DNA of 64,000 nt from Actinomycetospora lemnae (GTDB lineage Bacteria > Actinomycetota > Actinomycetes > Mycobacteriales > Pseudonocardiaceae): NCBI RefSeq assembly GCF_028737315.1, contig NZ_JAQZAO010000019.1, positions 20,859 through 84,858 on the forward strand, read 5' to 3'. Position 1 is the stretch's first letter. Every line of letters begins with the position of its first letter. Positions 45,790-54,418 of the stretch are shown piece by piece. The translations under genes and the position numbers were made by a program. The notes under the pieces were generated by a model. That model searched no databases, was not told where the DNA came from, and saw only the letters and a list, made by a program, of their open reading frames with translations.

Positions 45790-48405
45790 CTACGCCTGGG
45801 CGACGCGACGGTCGGGCACCAGCCCCAGGCGCCGGCCCGCCGCGGCGGCCTCGCGGCGCGTGGGCACCTCCAGCTTCGCGAGGATCGCCGAGACGTGGTG
45901 GTCGGCGGTCTTCTCGGAGATGAACAGGCGCCCGGCGATCCCGGCGTTGGTCAGGCCCTCGGCGAGCAGGCGCAGGACGTCGACCTGCCGCGCGGTCAGC
46001 CCGGCCGGGTTGGTCCGCGTGGTGGCGCGGGGGCGGGCGGGGACGCCGGTGACGCCGCGTCCGCGCAGGTCGCGGCGCACCTTGGCCCCGACGGCGTCCG
46101 CGCCGAGCCGGTCGAACGTCTCGAGCGCGGCGAAGATCTCGGCGGGGTCGCCGGTGTCGACGAGCGCGAGGGCCGCCTCGTAGGGGGTGCCGAGGGCGGT
46201 CCACGCCTGCGCCGCGCCGGCGGCGTCGCCGTCGAGCATCAGGCGGTACGGGCCCTCGGCCGGCAGCACGGGCGGGCTGACGTGGTGCCCGAGCCGGCGC
46301 AGCCACACCGCGAGCTCCGCGGCCGACCACTCGGTGCCCGGCCGCGCGCCGACCTCGGCGAGCAGGGTGAGCACGTCGCCGAGACGGGCGTCGGGCGCGC
46401 CGGTCACCCAGCAGCGCTCGGCCAGCGCCGACGCGGCCGGCAGCAGCCGCAGCGGTTCGCCGAAATGGGCGGCGATGTCCCAGCCGCGCTCGAGGTGCGC
46501 GTCGGCCTCGGCGTCGCCGCGGCGCAGCGCGACGAGCCCGAGCACCAGCGACGGCCAGGTGTGGGTCAGCATCGACCCGCTGTCGGTGAGCACGCCGCGC
46601 GCGTCGATGGCGGCCTCGTCCCAGGCGCCCCGCAGCACCCGCAGCCGCGCGCGCACGCCGCGCTGCCAGTGCTCGCAGATGGGGTACTCCCACTGCACGG
46701 TCAGCGGCAGGCTCCGGTCGAGCACCTTCTCGGCCGCGTCGAGGCGCCGCTGCTCGACGTCGAGGTTCGCGAGCTGGGTCCAGCAGGTGGAGTGCTCGAC
46801 CTGGACGTCGTCGCCGACCGCCTCGAGCGCGCCCAGCAGCCGCCCGCGCGCGGATCCCTCGCCCGCCAGCATCGCGACGACGGTGTCGAGCATGAGCAGC
46901 CGGACCTCGAGGGCGTCGTCGTCGGCGCCCACCGCGACGGCGCGGGCGCGGTCGTGCAGCTCGCGGACGGTGGCCAGGTCGTTGTCCTGCATCGCGAGGA
47001 ACCCCCGGGCCGCGAGCGCGTGCCCCAGGAGCACGGCGGCGCGGCTGCCCGGCTCGGCGCGGGGCTCGAGCACCTCGATGGCCGTGGTCGCGTGCTCGAC
47101 GGCCCGCACGCGGTCGCCGTGGTACCACTCGAACGAGGCCAGCGACCGGTGCCCGGCACCGACGCCGTCGAGGTCGCCCTCCGCCCGCCGCCACGCGATG
47201 GCCCGGTGGCACGCGGCGATGGCCTCGTCGAGCCGGTTGGTGAGGAAGAGCTCGTGCGCGAGCAGCTCGCAGAGGCCCGCGCGGGCGGCGAGGGCGTCGC
47301 CGGGGGCGTGCTCGAGCGCGGTGGTGAAGAAGGCCGCGGCCTCGGTGTGCGCGGCCGCGCCCGCCGCCACGCGCCCGGCCCGCGCGGCGTACCGGAACAC
47401 CCGCGCGTCGTCGCCCGCGGCCAGCGCGTGGTGGGCGAGCACCGCGGGGTCGGGGTCGGGCAGCGTCTCGAGCGCGGCGAGCATCCGCCGGTGCAGGGCG
47501 ACCTCCCCGCCGGGCGGGATCGCTCCCGCGACCGCGAGCCGGCAGATGTCGTGGCGGAACGTGATGCCGCGCCGGTCCCGGGCGATCAGGCCCGCCGAGT
47601 CGAGCGTGCGCAGCGGCGCGATGCCGGCGCCGAGCGCGGGCAGCAGGGCGTCCGGGACGGGGCCCGGCGCGCAGGCGAGCAGGTCCGCGAGGTCGCCGGC
47701 CTCCGGGTCGAGGCCCGCGGTGCGCGCGAGCACGGCGTCGCGCACCGACGTGGGGAGGGTGTCCCCGTCCTGGCTGATCACCTCGGTGACGAAGAACGAG
47801 TTGCCGCGCGTGAGGCGGTGCAGGCGGTCGGGGTCGATGGCGCGCTCCCCCACCAGCGCCGCCACCGCCGCGACCGACAGCGGCCCGAGCTCCAGGCGGG
47901 TGGCGGCCGGGCTGCGCGCGACGTCGCCGAGCAGCGCCCGCAGCGCGGGCTGGGGATCGGGCTCGTCGGCCCGGTAGGTGGCGAGGACCAGCGAGCGGGT
48001 GCCGGCGATGCGGCGCAGGAGGAACCGCAGCAGGTCGATGGTCGCCTCGTCGGCCCACTGCAGGTCGTCGACGACCAGCAGCAACGGGCGCGCGGCGAGC
48101 GCGTCGAGCAGGGCGCGGTGGATCTCGTGCGGCGGGACGCCGGTGTGCAGCAGCCGCGTCACCGGCTCGCCGAGGTCGGCCGCGACGTCGTGCAGCGGGC
48201 CCAGCGGGCGGGGCACGCCCAGCGGGTCGCAGACCCCCCACAGGACCTCGCCGCCGTCGAGGCCGGCGGCGAACGCGCGGGCCAGCGACGTCTTCCCGAT
48301 GCCCGACTCCCCCGCGAGCAGGACGATCGACCCCGTCCCGGACCGCGCCCGGTCCCACGCGTGCGCGAGGAGACGCTGCTCGTCCTCGCGCTCGAGCAGG
48401 TCCAC
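45790..48405 (-). CDS. Large ATP-binding LuxR-family (LAL) regulator
   Basis: 871 residues. N-terminal STAND ATPase: VLLAGESGIGKTSLARAFA (Walker A), LLLVVDDLQWADEAT (Walker B), LVLATYRADEP and LELGPLSVAAVAALVG. The middle is a helical TPR-like region. The C-terminus is the LuxR helix-turn-helix GLTARQVDVLRLLAEGLTNAGIAGRLFISEKTADHHVSAILAKLEV. Such regulators switch on secondary or carbohydrate pathways when a ligand binds. Divergent from the methyltransferase at 48569, a possible target. GTG start at 48405. Confidence 0.88.
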   Translation of the reverse strand: MDLLEREDEQRLLAHAWDRARSGTGSIVLLAGESGIGKTSLARAFAAGLDGGEVLWGVCDPLGVPRPLGPLHDVAADLGEPVTRLLHTGVPPHEIHRALLDALAARPLLLVVDDLQWADEATIDLLRFLLRRIAGTRSLVLATYRADEPDPQPALRALLGDVARSPAATRLELGPLSVAAVAALVGERAIDPDRLHRLTRGNSFFVTEVISQDGDTLPTSVRDAVLARTAGLDPEAGDLADLLACAPGPVPDALLPALGAGIAPLRTLDSAGLIARDRRGITFRHDICRLAVAGAIPPGGEVALHRRMLAALETLPDPDPAVLAHHALAAGDDARVFRYAARAGRVAAGAAAHTEAAAFFTTALEHAPGDALAARAGLCELLAHELFLTNRLDEAIAACHRAIAWRRAEGDLDGVGAGHRSLASFEWYHGDRVRAVEHATTAIEVLEPRAEPGSRAAVLLGHALAARGFLAMQDNDLATVRELHDRARAVAVGADDDALEVRLLMLDTVVAMLAGEGSARGRLLGALEAVGDDVQVEHSTCWTQLANLDVEQRRLDAAEKVLDRSLPLTVQWEYPICEHWQRGVRARLRVLRGAWDEAAIDARGVLTDSGSMLTHTWPSLVLGLVALRRGDAEADAHLERGWDIAAHFGEPLRLLPAASALAERCWVTGAPDARLGDVLTLLAEVGARPGTEWSAAELAVWLRRLGHHVSPPVLPAEGPYRLMLDGDAAGAAQAWTALGTPYEAALALVDTGDPAEIFAALETFDRLGADAVGAKVRRDLRGRGVTGVPARPRATTRTNPAGLTARQVDVLRLLAEGLTNAGIAGRLFISEKTADHHVSAILAKLEVPTRREAAAAGRRLGLVPDRRVAQA

Positions 48406-48568
48406 GCGTGTGACTCTACGTGATCGACATTACGGGCGATATACCCGAACGGCCTAGTCGCTGCCGCGGAATCTAGGGAGGTCCTCCCGATGCCCGCGGC
48501 GTGGCGCGCGCGGAGCCTTCTCGCCACCGGCCGGCACGTCGCCGGTCCACCGGACGGGAGACACCGAG

Positions 48569-49432
48569 ATGACCGACACGACCACCGCCGTCGAGACCGA
48601 CGCCGCCGCCGACGCCCGGGCCGCCGACGCCGCCCTCAAGGCCCGCCACCGCACGATGTGGGGCCTCGGCGACTACCCCGACGTCGCCGCCCGGCTCATC
48701 GCCGAGCTCGGCCCCGTCCTCGTCGCGGCCACCGGGATCCGCCCGGGCGACCGCGTCCTCGACGTCGCCGCGGGCACCGGGAACGTCGCGGTCCCCGCCG
48801 CCCTCGCCGGCGCCGACGTCATCGCCTCCGACCTCACCCCCGAGCTGTTCCCGGCGGGGCGCGCGGCCGCGGAGCGCCAGGGCGTCACGCTGCAGTGGCA
48901 GGAGGGCGACGCCGAGGCCCTGCCCTACCCCGACGACGCCTTCGACGTCGTCACCTCCTGCGTCGGGGTGATGTTCGCGCCGCACCACCAGCAGGCCGCC
49001 GACGAACTCGTCCGCGTCTGCCGCCCGGGCGGGCGCATCGGCCTCATCAGCTGGACGCCCGAGGGCTTCGTCGGCGACCTGTTCAAGACGATGAAGCCGT
49101 TCGCGCCCCCGCCGCCGCCCGGCGCGCAGCCCCCGCCGCTGTGGGGCGACGAGGCGCACGTGCGCGCGCTGCTCGGCGACCGCGTCACCGACGTCGAGAC
49201 CGAGCGCCGGACCGTGACGATCGCCGCGTTCGACACCCCCGACGGGTTCCGCTCCTACTGGAAGGAGACCTACGGGCCGACGATCGTGGCGTACCGCAAC
49301 AACGCCGAGGACGCCGCGCGCACCGCCGAGCTCGACCGCGAGATCGCGGCGGTGGCCGAGCGCCACGCCCGCGACGGGCAGGGCCTCGTCATGGACTGGG
49401 AGTACCTGCTGCTGACCGCGCGGGTCGTCTGA
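48569..49432 (+). CDS. Class I SAM-dependent methyltransferase
   Basis: 287 residues. UbiE-like fold: RVLDVAAGTGNVAVPAALAGADVIASDLTPELF (motif I and acidic end of strand 2), GDAEALPYPDDAFDVVTSCVGVMFAPHHQQAADELVRVCRPGGRIGLISWTPEGF. The C-terminal part has FRSYWKETYGP. Substrate unknown. The ATG has GGAGA-type sequence about ten bases upstream. It faces xdhC with no gap (stop at 49432, xdhC stop at 49433). Confidence 0.87.
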   Translation: MTDTTTAVETDAAADARAADAALKARHRTMWGLGDYPDVAARLIAELGPVLVAATGIRPGDRVLDVAAGTGNVAVPAALAGADVIASDLTPELFPAGRAAAERQGVTLQWQEGDAEALPYPDDAFDVVTSCVGVMFAPHHQQAADELVRVCRPGGRIGLISWTPEGFVGDLFKTMKPFAPPPPPGAQPPPLWGDEAHVRALLGDRVTDVETERRTVTIAAFDTPDGFRSYWKETYGPTIVAYRNNAEDAARTAELDREIAAVAERHARDGQGLVMDWEYLLLTARVV

Positions 49433-50602
49433 TCAGTGGAGGGCGGCGTCCAACGACGCGGCCGACACCGCCGGCTCGACGTTGGACTCGGTGTGGATGG
49501 GGCCGTCGCGGTCCGACAGCGGCGTGCCCCGTCCGCCCCACTGCTGGGCGATCATCTCCGCGGCGATCGACACCGCGGTCTCCTCCGGCGTGCGCGCCCC
49601 GAGGTCGAGCCCGATGGGGCTGGACATGCGCGCCAGCTCCTCCTCGGTGACCCCGGCGTCGAGGAGGCGCTGGCGGCGGTCGAGGTGGGTGCGGCGCGAG
49701 CCCATGGCCCCGATGTAGCCGATCTCGGGCAGGCGCAGCGCCACCTCGAGCAGCGGCACGTCGAACTTCGGGTCGTGGGTGAGCACGGCCAGCGAGGTCC
49801 GCGCGTCGATGCGCCCGGCCTCGGCCTCCGCGGCCAGGTAGCGGTGCGGCCACTCGACGACGACCTCGTGCGCCTCGGGGAAGCGGCTCGAGGTCGCGAA
49901 CACCGGGCGGGCGTCGCAGACCGTCACCCGCATGCCGAGGAACGTGCCGATGCGCGCGACGGCGGCGGCGAAGTCGATGGCGCCGAAGACGATGAGGCGC
50001 GGCGGCGGGGCGAACGACTCGACGAAGACCTGCAGGCCCTCGCCGCGGCGCTCGCCGTCGGTGCCGTAGGACACCAGCGCCGAGCGGCCGGCGGCGAGCA
50101 GGCCGCGGACGTCGTCGCGCAGGGCATCGTCGAGGCGCGCGGAACCGGTGGTGCCCTCGACCTCCTCGGGCCAGACCACGAGGCGGCGCCCGAGGCGCTC
50201 GGCGGGCCCGGAGACGACGGTGGCCACGGCGACCGAGCGGTGCTCGCGCACGGCCTCGGCGATGGCCCCGAGCTGCGGGAACGACTCCCGGTCGACTTTC
50301 TCGACGTAGACGTCGAGGATGCCGCCACAGGTCAGCCCGACGGCGAACGCGTCGTCGTCGGAGACACCGTAGCGCTGCAGCGTGGCCTCATCGGTGCCCT
50401 CCAGGATGCCGGAGCCGAGCTCGTAGACCGCGCCCTCGACGCAGCCGCCCGACACGCTCCCGACCGCCTGGCCGTCGTCGCCGACGAGCATCGAGGCGCC
50501 GGGCTGGCGCGGGGCGGAGCGGAAGGTCCCGACGACGGTCGCGAGCGCGGTCGGGCGCCCGTCGGCCCACCAGGTCTCCAGGGTCGGCAGCACGTCACGC
50601 AT
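49433..50602 (-). CDS. XdhC/CoxI-family maturation factor for molybdenum hydroxylases
   Basis: 389 residues. XdhC-type proteins carry molybdenum cofactor to, and help sulfurate, xanthine-dehydrogenase-like enzymes. Seen: TALATVVGTFRSAPRQPGASMLV, GSVSGGCVEGAVYE, GLTCGGILDVYVE (conserved Cys) in the first domain. The Rossmann-type second domain has RLIVFGAIDFAAAVARIGTFLGMRVTVCDAR, VLTHDPKFDVPLLEVAL, GYIGAMGSRRTH. ATG at 50602 overlaps the coxE-like gene by eight bases. The hydroxylase it serves is not in the window. Confidence 0.9.
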   Translation of the reverse strand: MRDVLPTLETWWADGRPTALATVVGTFRSAPRQPGASMLVGDDGQAVGSVSGGCVEGAVYELGSGILEGTDEATLQRYGVSDDDAFAVGLTCGGILDVYVEKVDRESFPQLGAIAEAVREHRSVAVATVVSGPAERLGRRLVVWPEEVEGTTGSARLDDALRDDVRGLLAAGRSALVSYGTDGERRGEGLQVFVESFAPPPRLIVFGAIDFAAAVARIGTFLGMRVTVCDARPVFATSSRFPEAHEVVVEWPHRYLAAEAEAGRIDARTSLAVLTHDPKFDVPLLEVALRLPEIGYIGAMGSRRTHLDRRQRLLDAGVTEEELARMSSPIGLDLGARTPEETAVSIAAEMIAQQWGGRGTPLSDRDGPIHTESNVEPAVSAASLDAALH

Positions 50603-51836
50603 CCCGCAGCACCTCCAGGAGCTCGGCCAATGTGGTGAGGGAATGACCCGCCAGCAACCGGTCAACGTGCGGGAGGGCCGCCGCGATTCCCCCCTGCACG
50701 GGCTCGTAGCCGCTCTTGCCCGCGTGGGGGTTCACCCAGACCACCTTGTGGGCCAGGCGCCGCAGCCGCGCGGACTGCTCGCCGAGCAGCTCGGCGCCCC
50801 CGCGCTCCCAGCCGTCGGAGAACACGACGACCACCGCGCGCCGGGCCACGCCGCGCTGGCCCCAGCGGTCGAGGAACGCCCGCAGCACCTCGCCGAGCCG
50901 GGTGCCGCCCGACCAGTCGGGGATCGCCCGCCCCGCGTCGGCCAGCGCGCGCTCGGGGTCACGCTGACGCAGCTCCCGGGTGACGCGGGTCAGCCGGGTG
51001 CCGAGCGTGAACGTCTCGATCGCCGTGGGCGTGCGCCGGGTGACGACGTGGGCGAAGCGCAGCAGCGTGTCCGCGTACGGGCTCATGGAGCCGGACACGT
51101 CGATGAGCAGCACCACCCGGCGCGGGCGCTGACGGCGCGCGCGACGGCGCAGGTCGGTGATCTCCCCGCCGTTGGCGAGCGCGGCGCGCAGCGTGCGCCG
51201 CGGGTCGGGCTCGCCCTTGCGGGCGGACCGCCGGCGCCGTGCCCGGCGCCTCGGCGGGGCCGGGCGCAGCAGCGCCAGGAGCTGTTTGAGGTGCTCGCGC
51301 TCGCCGATGGAGAGCTCGGCGATGTCGCGGTCGCGCAGGATCTCCTCGCCGGACGCGGCGACCCGCAGCTCCGGGGTCTCCTCGTCCTCGTCGCCCGTCC
51401 CCGACCCCGGCGGCGGCTCGGTGAGCGCGGCCATCGTCGAGATGCGGGGCTTGGGCGGCGCCGGGCGGCCCATGCGCTGGTCGCGCGGGTCGGACGAGAA
51501 CCAGGCGGCGAAGGCGTGGTCGTAGCGCACGACGTCATCGGGGTCGCCGCACAGCGTCAGGCGCCCGGCCCAGTAGGTGGCGACCTCGCTGCGCAGGTCG
51601 CTCAGGCGCAGGGCCTGCAGGTACGCCGCGACGCGGTCGGTGGTGACGGGCACCCCGGCGTTGCGCACGAGCCGCGTGAAGGCGACGAAGTCCTCGAGGA
51701 CGGCGTCGACGTCGCGGCCGGCGTCCTGGGTCGTGTCACCGCCCAGCGACTCGACCACCCCGGCGGCGAGCACCGCGCCGGCGTGCTGGCGGGGGGCGGG
51801 GGCGTCACTGCTCCCGCCCCGGTCACCGGTACTCAT
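50595..51836 (-). CDS. CoxE-like VWA-domain protein
   Basis: 413 residues. FVAFTRLVRNAGVPVTTDRVAAYLQAL at the N-terminus, an Arg-rich linker ([15 protein letters not shown]), then a VWA domain with intact MIDAS DVSGSMSPYADTLLRFAHVV and VVVFSDGWERGG. In CO dehydrogenase operons CoxD (AAA+) and CoxE (VWA) insert sulfur/copper into the active site. Starts in ATGA overlap with an 11-codon mini-ORF that itself overlaps the upstream ATPase gene. Confidence 0.88.
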   Translation of the reverse strand: MSTGDRGGSSDAPAPRQHAGAVLAAGVVESLGGDTTQDAGRDVDAVLEDFVAFTRLVRNAGVPVTTDRVAAYLQALRLSDLRSEVATYWAGRLTLCGDPDDVVRYDHAFAAWFSSDPRDQRMGRPAPPKPRISTMAALTEPPPGSGTGDEDEETPELRVAASGEEILRDRDIAELSIGEREHLKQLLALLRPAPPRRRARRRRSARKGEPDPRRTLRAALANGGEITDLRRRARRQRPRRVVLLIDVSGSMSPYADTLLRFAHVVTRRTPTAIETFTLGTRLTRVTRELRQRDPERALADAGRAIPDWSGGTRLGEVLRAFLDRWGQRGVARRAVVVVFSDGWERGGAELLGEQSARLRRLAHKVVWVNPHAGKSGYEPVQGGIAAALPHVDRLLAGHSLTTLAELLEVLRDA

Positions 51837-51868
51837 TCCCCGTCGCTCCGCTCGCCCGTGGTGCTCAT
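51833..51868 (-). CDS. 11-codon mini-ORF bridging the MoxR/CoxD and CoxE genes
   Basis: MSTTGERSDGE then stop. Its ATG overlaps the ATPase stop (ATGA, 51868-51865) and its stop overlaps the CoxE-like ATG (ATGA, 51836-51833). The first residues mimic the CoxE-like start MSTGDRGGSSD, so it may be a duplicated start region. Probably carries ribosomes from one gene to the next; a peptide function is unlikely. Confidence 0.4.
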   Translation of the reverse strand: MSTTGERSDGE

Positions 51869-52761
51869 GACGCGAGCAGGGCGTCCAGCTTGTCGCGCGC
51901 CCGGTCGGCGTCCTCGCGGTACTTCAGCACCGCGCCGAGCGTCGCGGTGGCCGACGCGAGGTCGAGGTGACGGGCTCCGACGAGCTGGAGGGCCTGCGCC
52001 CAGTCGATCGACTCGGCGACGCCCGGCGGCTTGAGCAGGTCCAGCCCGCGCAGCCCGTGCACGGCCTGGGCGACCTGCTCGGCGAGCCCCTCGGGCAGGT
52101 CGGGCAGGCGCCGGCGCAGGATCGCGGTCTCGCGCGCGAGGTCCGGGTGCTCGAGCCAGAGGTAGAGGCAGCGGCGCTTGAGCGCGTCGTGCACCTCGCG
52201 GGTGCGGTTCGAGGTCAGGACGACCAGCGGCGGCGTCTCGGCGCGCACGACACCGATCTCGGGGATGGTGACGGAGTTCTCGGCGAGCACCTCGAGCAGG
52301 AACGCCTCGAACTCGTCGTCGGCACGGTCGACCTCGTCGACGAGCAGCACGCACGGCGCGTCCTGCAGCGCCTGCAGCACGGGGCGCGCGAGCAGGAAGC
52401 GGCGGTCGTAGAGGGAGGACTCGACGGCGTCGACGTCGAGCTCGGTGTGCGAGGCGCTGGCGGAGGCCTCGAGGGCGCGCAGGTGCAGGAGCTGGCGCGG
52501 GAAGTCCCAGTCGTAGAGCGCCTGCGCGGCGTCGATGCCCTCGTGGCACTGCAGGCGCACGAGCGGCAGCCCGAGGGCCTGCGACAGTGCCTGCGCGAGG
52601 GCGGTCTTGCCCGTCCCCGGCTCGCCCTCGCAGAACAGGGGACGACCCATGCGCAGCGCCAGGAAGGCCGCGGAGGCGAGGCCCGCGTCGGCGAGGTAGC
52701 CGGTGCCGTCGAGGGCGCGGGCCAGGTCGTCCGGGCTGGTGGGTTCGATGGGGACGCTCAC
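51865..52761 (-). CDS. MoxR/CoxD-type AAA+ ATPase
   Basis: 298 residues. LFCEGEPGTGKTALAQALSQAL (Walker A), LVRLQCHEGIDAAQALYDWDF, CVLLVDEVDRADDEFEAFLLEVL (Walker B), VVLTSNRTREVHDALKRRCLYLWLEHP. No His-rich tract, unlike the mno-linked homologue at 27.6 kb, so the two serve different clients. GTG at 52761. First gene of the ATPase-VWA-XdhC operon. Confidence 0.9.
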   Translation of the reverse strand: MSVPIEPTSPDDLARALDGTGYLADAGLASAAFLALRMGRPLFCEGEPGTGKTALAQALSQALGLPLVRLQCHEGIDAAQALYDWDFPRQLLHLRALEASASASHTELDVDAVESSLYDRRFLLARPVLQALQDAPCVLLVDEVDRADDEFEAFLLEVLAENSVTIPEIGVVRAETPPLVVLTSNRTREVHDALKRRCLYLWLEHPDLARETAILRRRLPDLPEGLAEQVAQAVHGLRGLDLLKPPGVAESIDWAQALQLVGARHLDLASATATLGAVLKYREDADRARDKLDALLAS

Positions 52762-53282
52762 CCGACCAGCATCCCGCAGCGCCGAATGGGTAGCCACCGC
52801 ACGTCCGGACAGGAGCACCGCCGTCCTCAGCGAGCTGGTCCGAACGGCCCTGCAGAAACCGTGAGGCCATGCACAAAATGGATCTGTGCTACATCGGTGA
52901 AACATCAACCTGTTGGTGATCATCTTCCGCACTCACCTGCGGATCCGTGCCGTGGAAGGTCACGGTTGTGTCGCAGGAGGGTGACGACGGTCGCCTGAGC
53001 CCGGGTTGAAAGACGCCGTGTGCTCCGTACCGTTCGACAGCGGGTTCACGACGACACGCCGGACCGGTGTGTGCGGGACCCGACACAACCCGGAGCCGCC
53101 GCGCCGACGCCCGTCCAGCGGCCCCGGGTCTGCAGCCCCGAGACGAAAGTGGCGGACCGGACGGGCGCGAGGAACGAGAGGCCCTGGGTGCCGCGAGCAC
53201 CCACGGGCGGTGAGGCCGCGTGGAACCGGCCGTCGACCCGCTCGCGAGGCCCCGCCCGCGCGGCGCGGTACGGAGAGAGGTC
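52762..53282. other. Long intergenic leader region upstream of rpf1
   Basis: About 520 bases. 52870-52930 is clearly richer in A/T than its surroundings and probably holds the promoters of the divergent ATPase and rpf1. From about 53001 a structured leader may begin: CCGGGTTG (53001-53008) can pair with CAACCCGG (53086-53093), and ACCCGACA...CCCGGAGCC (53078-53096) recalls the 3' core of ydaO c-di-AMP riboswitches, known before rpf genes in actinobacteria. Confidence 0.35.
53001..53200 (+). promoter_or_regulatory. Candidate structured 5' leader (c-di-AMP riboswitch?) of rpf1
   Basis: Closing stem CCGGGTTG/CAACCCGG around an 77-base loop that contains further short stems, plus an ACCCGACA segment. 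Resemblance to the ydaO class is partial and hand-made; only the 3' half looks convincing. It is listed because rpf leaders in this phylum often hold this riboswitch. Confidence 0.28.
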
Positions 53283-53936
53283 ATGGCTCGGAACACCGAA
53301 ATGTCGCTGACGCGCGCCCTCGGACGGCGAGCGGCGCAGTTCGTGCTGGTGGGTGCGATGGCGGCGACCCCGCTCGCGCTCGGCACGGGCATCGCGTCGG
53401 CCGACACCGACTGGGACGAGCTCGCCCAGTGCGAGAGCGGCGGCGACTGGTCCATCAACACCGGGAACGGGTTCGGCGGCGGGCTGCAGTTCACCGACTC
53501 CACCTGGGAGGCGTTCGGCGGCTCGGGTGCCCCCGAGGACGCCAGCCGGTCGGAGCAGATCCAGGTCGCGGAGCGGGTCAAGGCCGAGCAGGGCATGAAC
53601 GCCTGGCCGACCTGCTCGAAGAAGACGGGCAACACCGACGACTCCGCGAACACCGGGTCGAGCTCGTCCTCGTCGTCGTCGTCGTCCTCGGACTCCGACT
53701 CGAGCTCCTCGGACTCGGAGGACTCCTCCGGTGCCGAGAGCATCTCGGCCGAGGGCGCGAGCGCCAAGGCCCAGCCGACCGCGCCGGCCGCGGGCGGCGC
53801 CTACACCGTGGCCAGTGGCGACACCCTCAGCGGGATCGCCGCGGCCCACGGCACGTCCGTCGCGTCCCTGGCGCAGGTCAACGGTCTCGCCGACCCGGAC
53901 ACCCTGGCGACGGGCCAGCAGCTCAAGGTGGGCTGA
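53283..53936 (+). CDS. Resuscitation-promoting factor with LysM domain (rpf1)
   Basis: 217 residues. Secreted muralytic enzyme. Signal sequence with ALA-type end (GTGIASADT). Rpf transglycosylase domain: [28 protein letters not shown] (catalytic Glu in QCESGG), STWEAFGGSG, AWPTCSKK (disulfide Cys). A Ser/Asp linker follows, then a LysM motif YTVASGDTLSGIAAAHGTSVASLAQVNGL. ATG at 53283 has GGAGAGAGG six bases upstream. Paralogue of the next gene. Confidence 0.94.
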   Translation: MARNTEMSLTRALGRRAAQFVLVGAMAATPLALGTGIASADTDWDELAQCESGGDWSINTGNGFGGGLQFTDSTWEAFGGSGAPEDASRSEQIQVAERVKAEQGMNAWPTCSKKTGNTDDSANTGSSSSSSSSSSSDSDSSSSDSEDSSGAESISAEGASAKAQPTAPAAGGAYTVASGDTLSGIAAAHGTSVASLAQVNGLADPDTLATGQQLKVG

Positions 53937-53955
53937 CCGCTTCCCCCGAGCACCT

Positions 53956-53996
53956 CGACGACCCCGGTCCTGCCCCGAGCTGGACCGGGGTCGTCG
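53956..53996 (+). terminator. Terminator hairpin after rpf1
   Basis: CGACGACCCCGGTCC and GGACCGGGGTCGTCG form a perfect 15-bp stem with an 11-base loop, 20 bases after the rpf1 stop. Confidence 0.75.
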
Positions 53997-54030
53997 TCGT
54001 TCGGGGGTGCGTGTGGGCGTGGGCGAATGG

Positions 54031-54075
54031 AGCGAACGCGCTGTTCGCGGCCTCTACGCGCACGAACTCCCCGTT
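54031..54075. repeat. Dispersed 45-base element, copy 2
   Basis: Pair of the element at 36241-36285 (36 of 45 identical). Contains the small dyad GCGAACGCGCTGTTCGC and ends CTCCCCGTTCGC. It follows a terminator here and precedes one at the other site. Confidence 0.6.
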
Positions 54076-54166
54076 CGCACGGTTGTGAAGCGCGACACAC
54101 CTCTCAGCGACGGGCCGTAGCGGCCTCTCGCGCTCCGTCACATCGAGGCCCGAGAGCTGCGCGTTC

Positions 54167-54182
54167 GTCACCCGTTCGTGAC
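54167..54182. promoter_or_regulatory. Dyad GTCACCCGTTCGTGAC upstream of rpf2
   Basis: Ends GTCAC and GTGAC are mutual reverse complements. It matches 14 of 16 bases with 947-962 upstream of the peptide synthetase. Candidate binding site of a shared regulator. Confidence 0.35.
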
Positions 54183-54418
54183 CTCGGCACGGTTTCACAG
54201 AGCTGAGAGCCACCGGCCGTGCTCGCCCGCCGAGATCTACCGTCGTGGCGTCGGCCCGTGCGGCGGTGCCGACCGGAGCCCGCGCGCCGCCCTGTCCGGC
54301 GGGCCCCGTCCCCCGCAGCAGCGTGCCCGGACAGGGCCCCGACCGCCGGTGCTCCCGCCGTCCGCTCCCCCTCGCGCGACGGCCCGGCGCGGGGACCGGC
54401 GCGGCCTCGTGGAGATCC

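Larger units (their letters stand above)
53937..54418. other. Intergenic region between the two rpf genes
   Basis: About 480 bases holding the terminator (53956-53996), the dispersed 45-base element copy 2 (54031-54075) and the 16-base dyad at 54167-54182. The last 230 bases are a GC-rich leader for rpf2 with no clear fold. Confidence 0.45.

Noticed and set aside
54183..54418. Riboswitch in the rpf2 leader.
   Set aside because: No segment resembling the ydaO core could be found, and no long-range stem as in the rpf1 leader.
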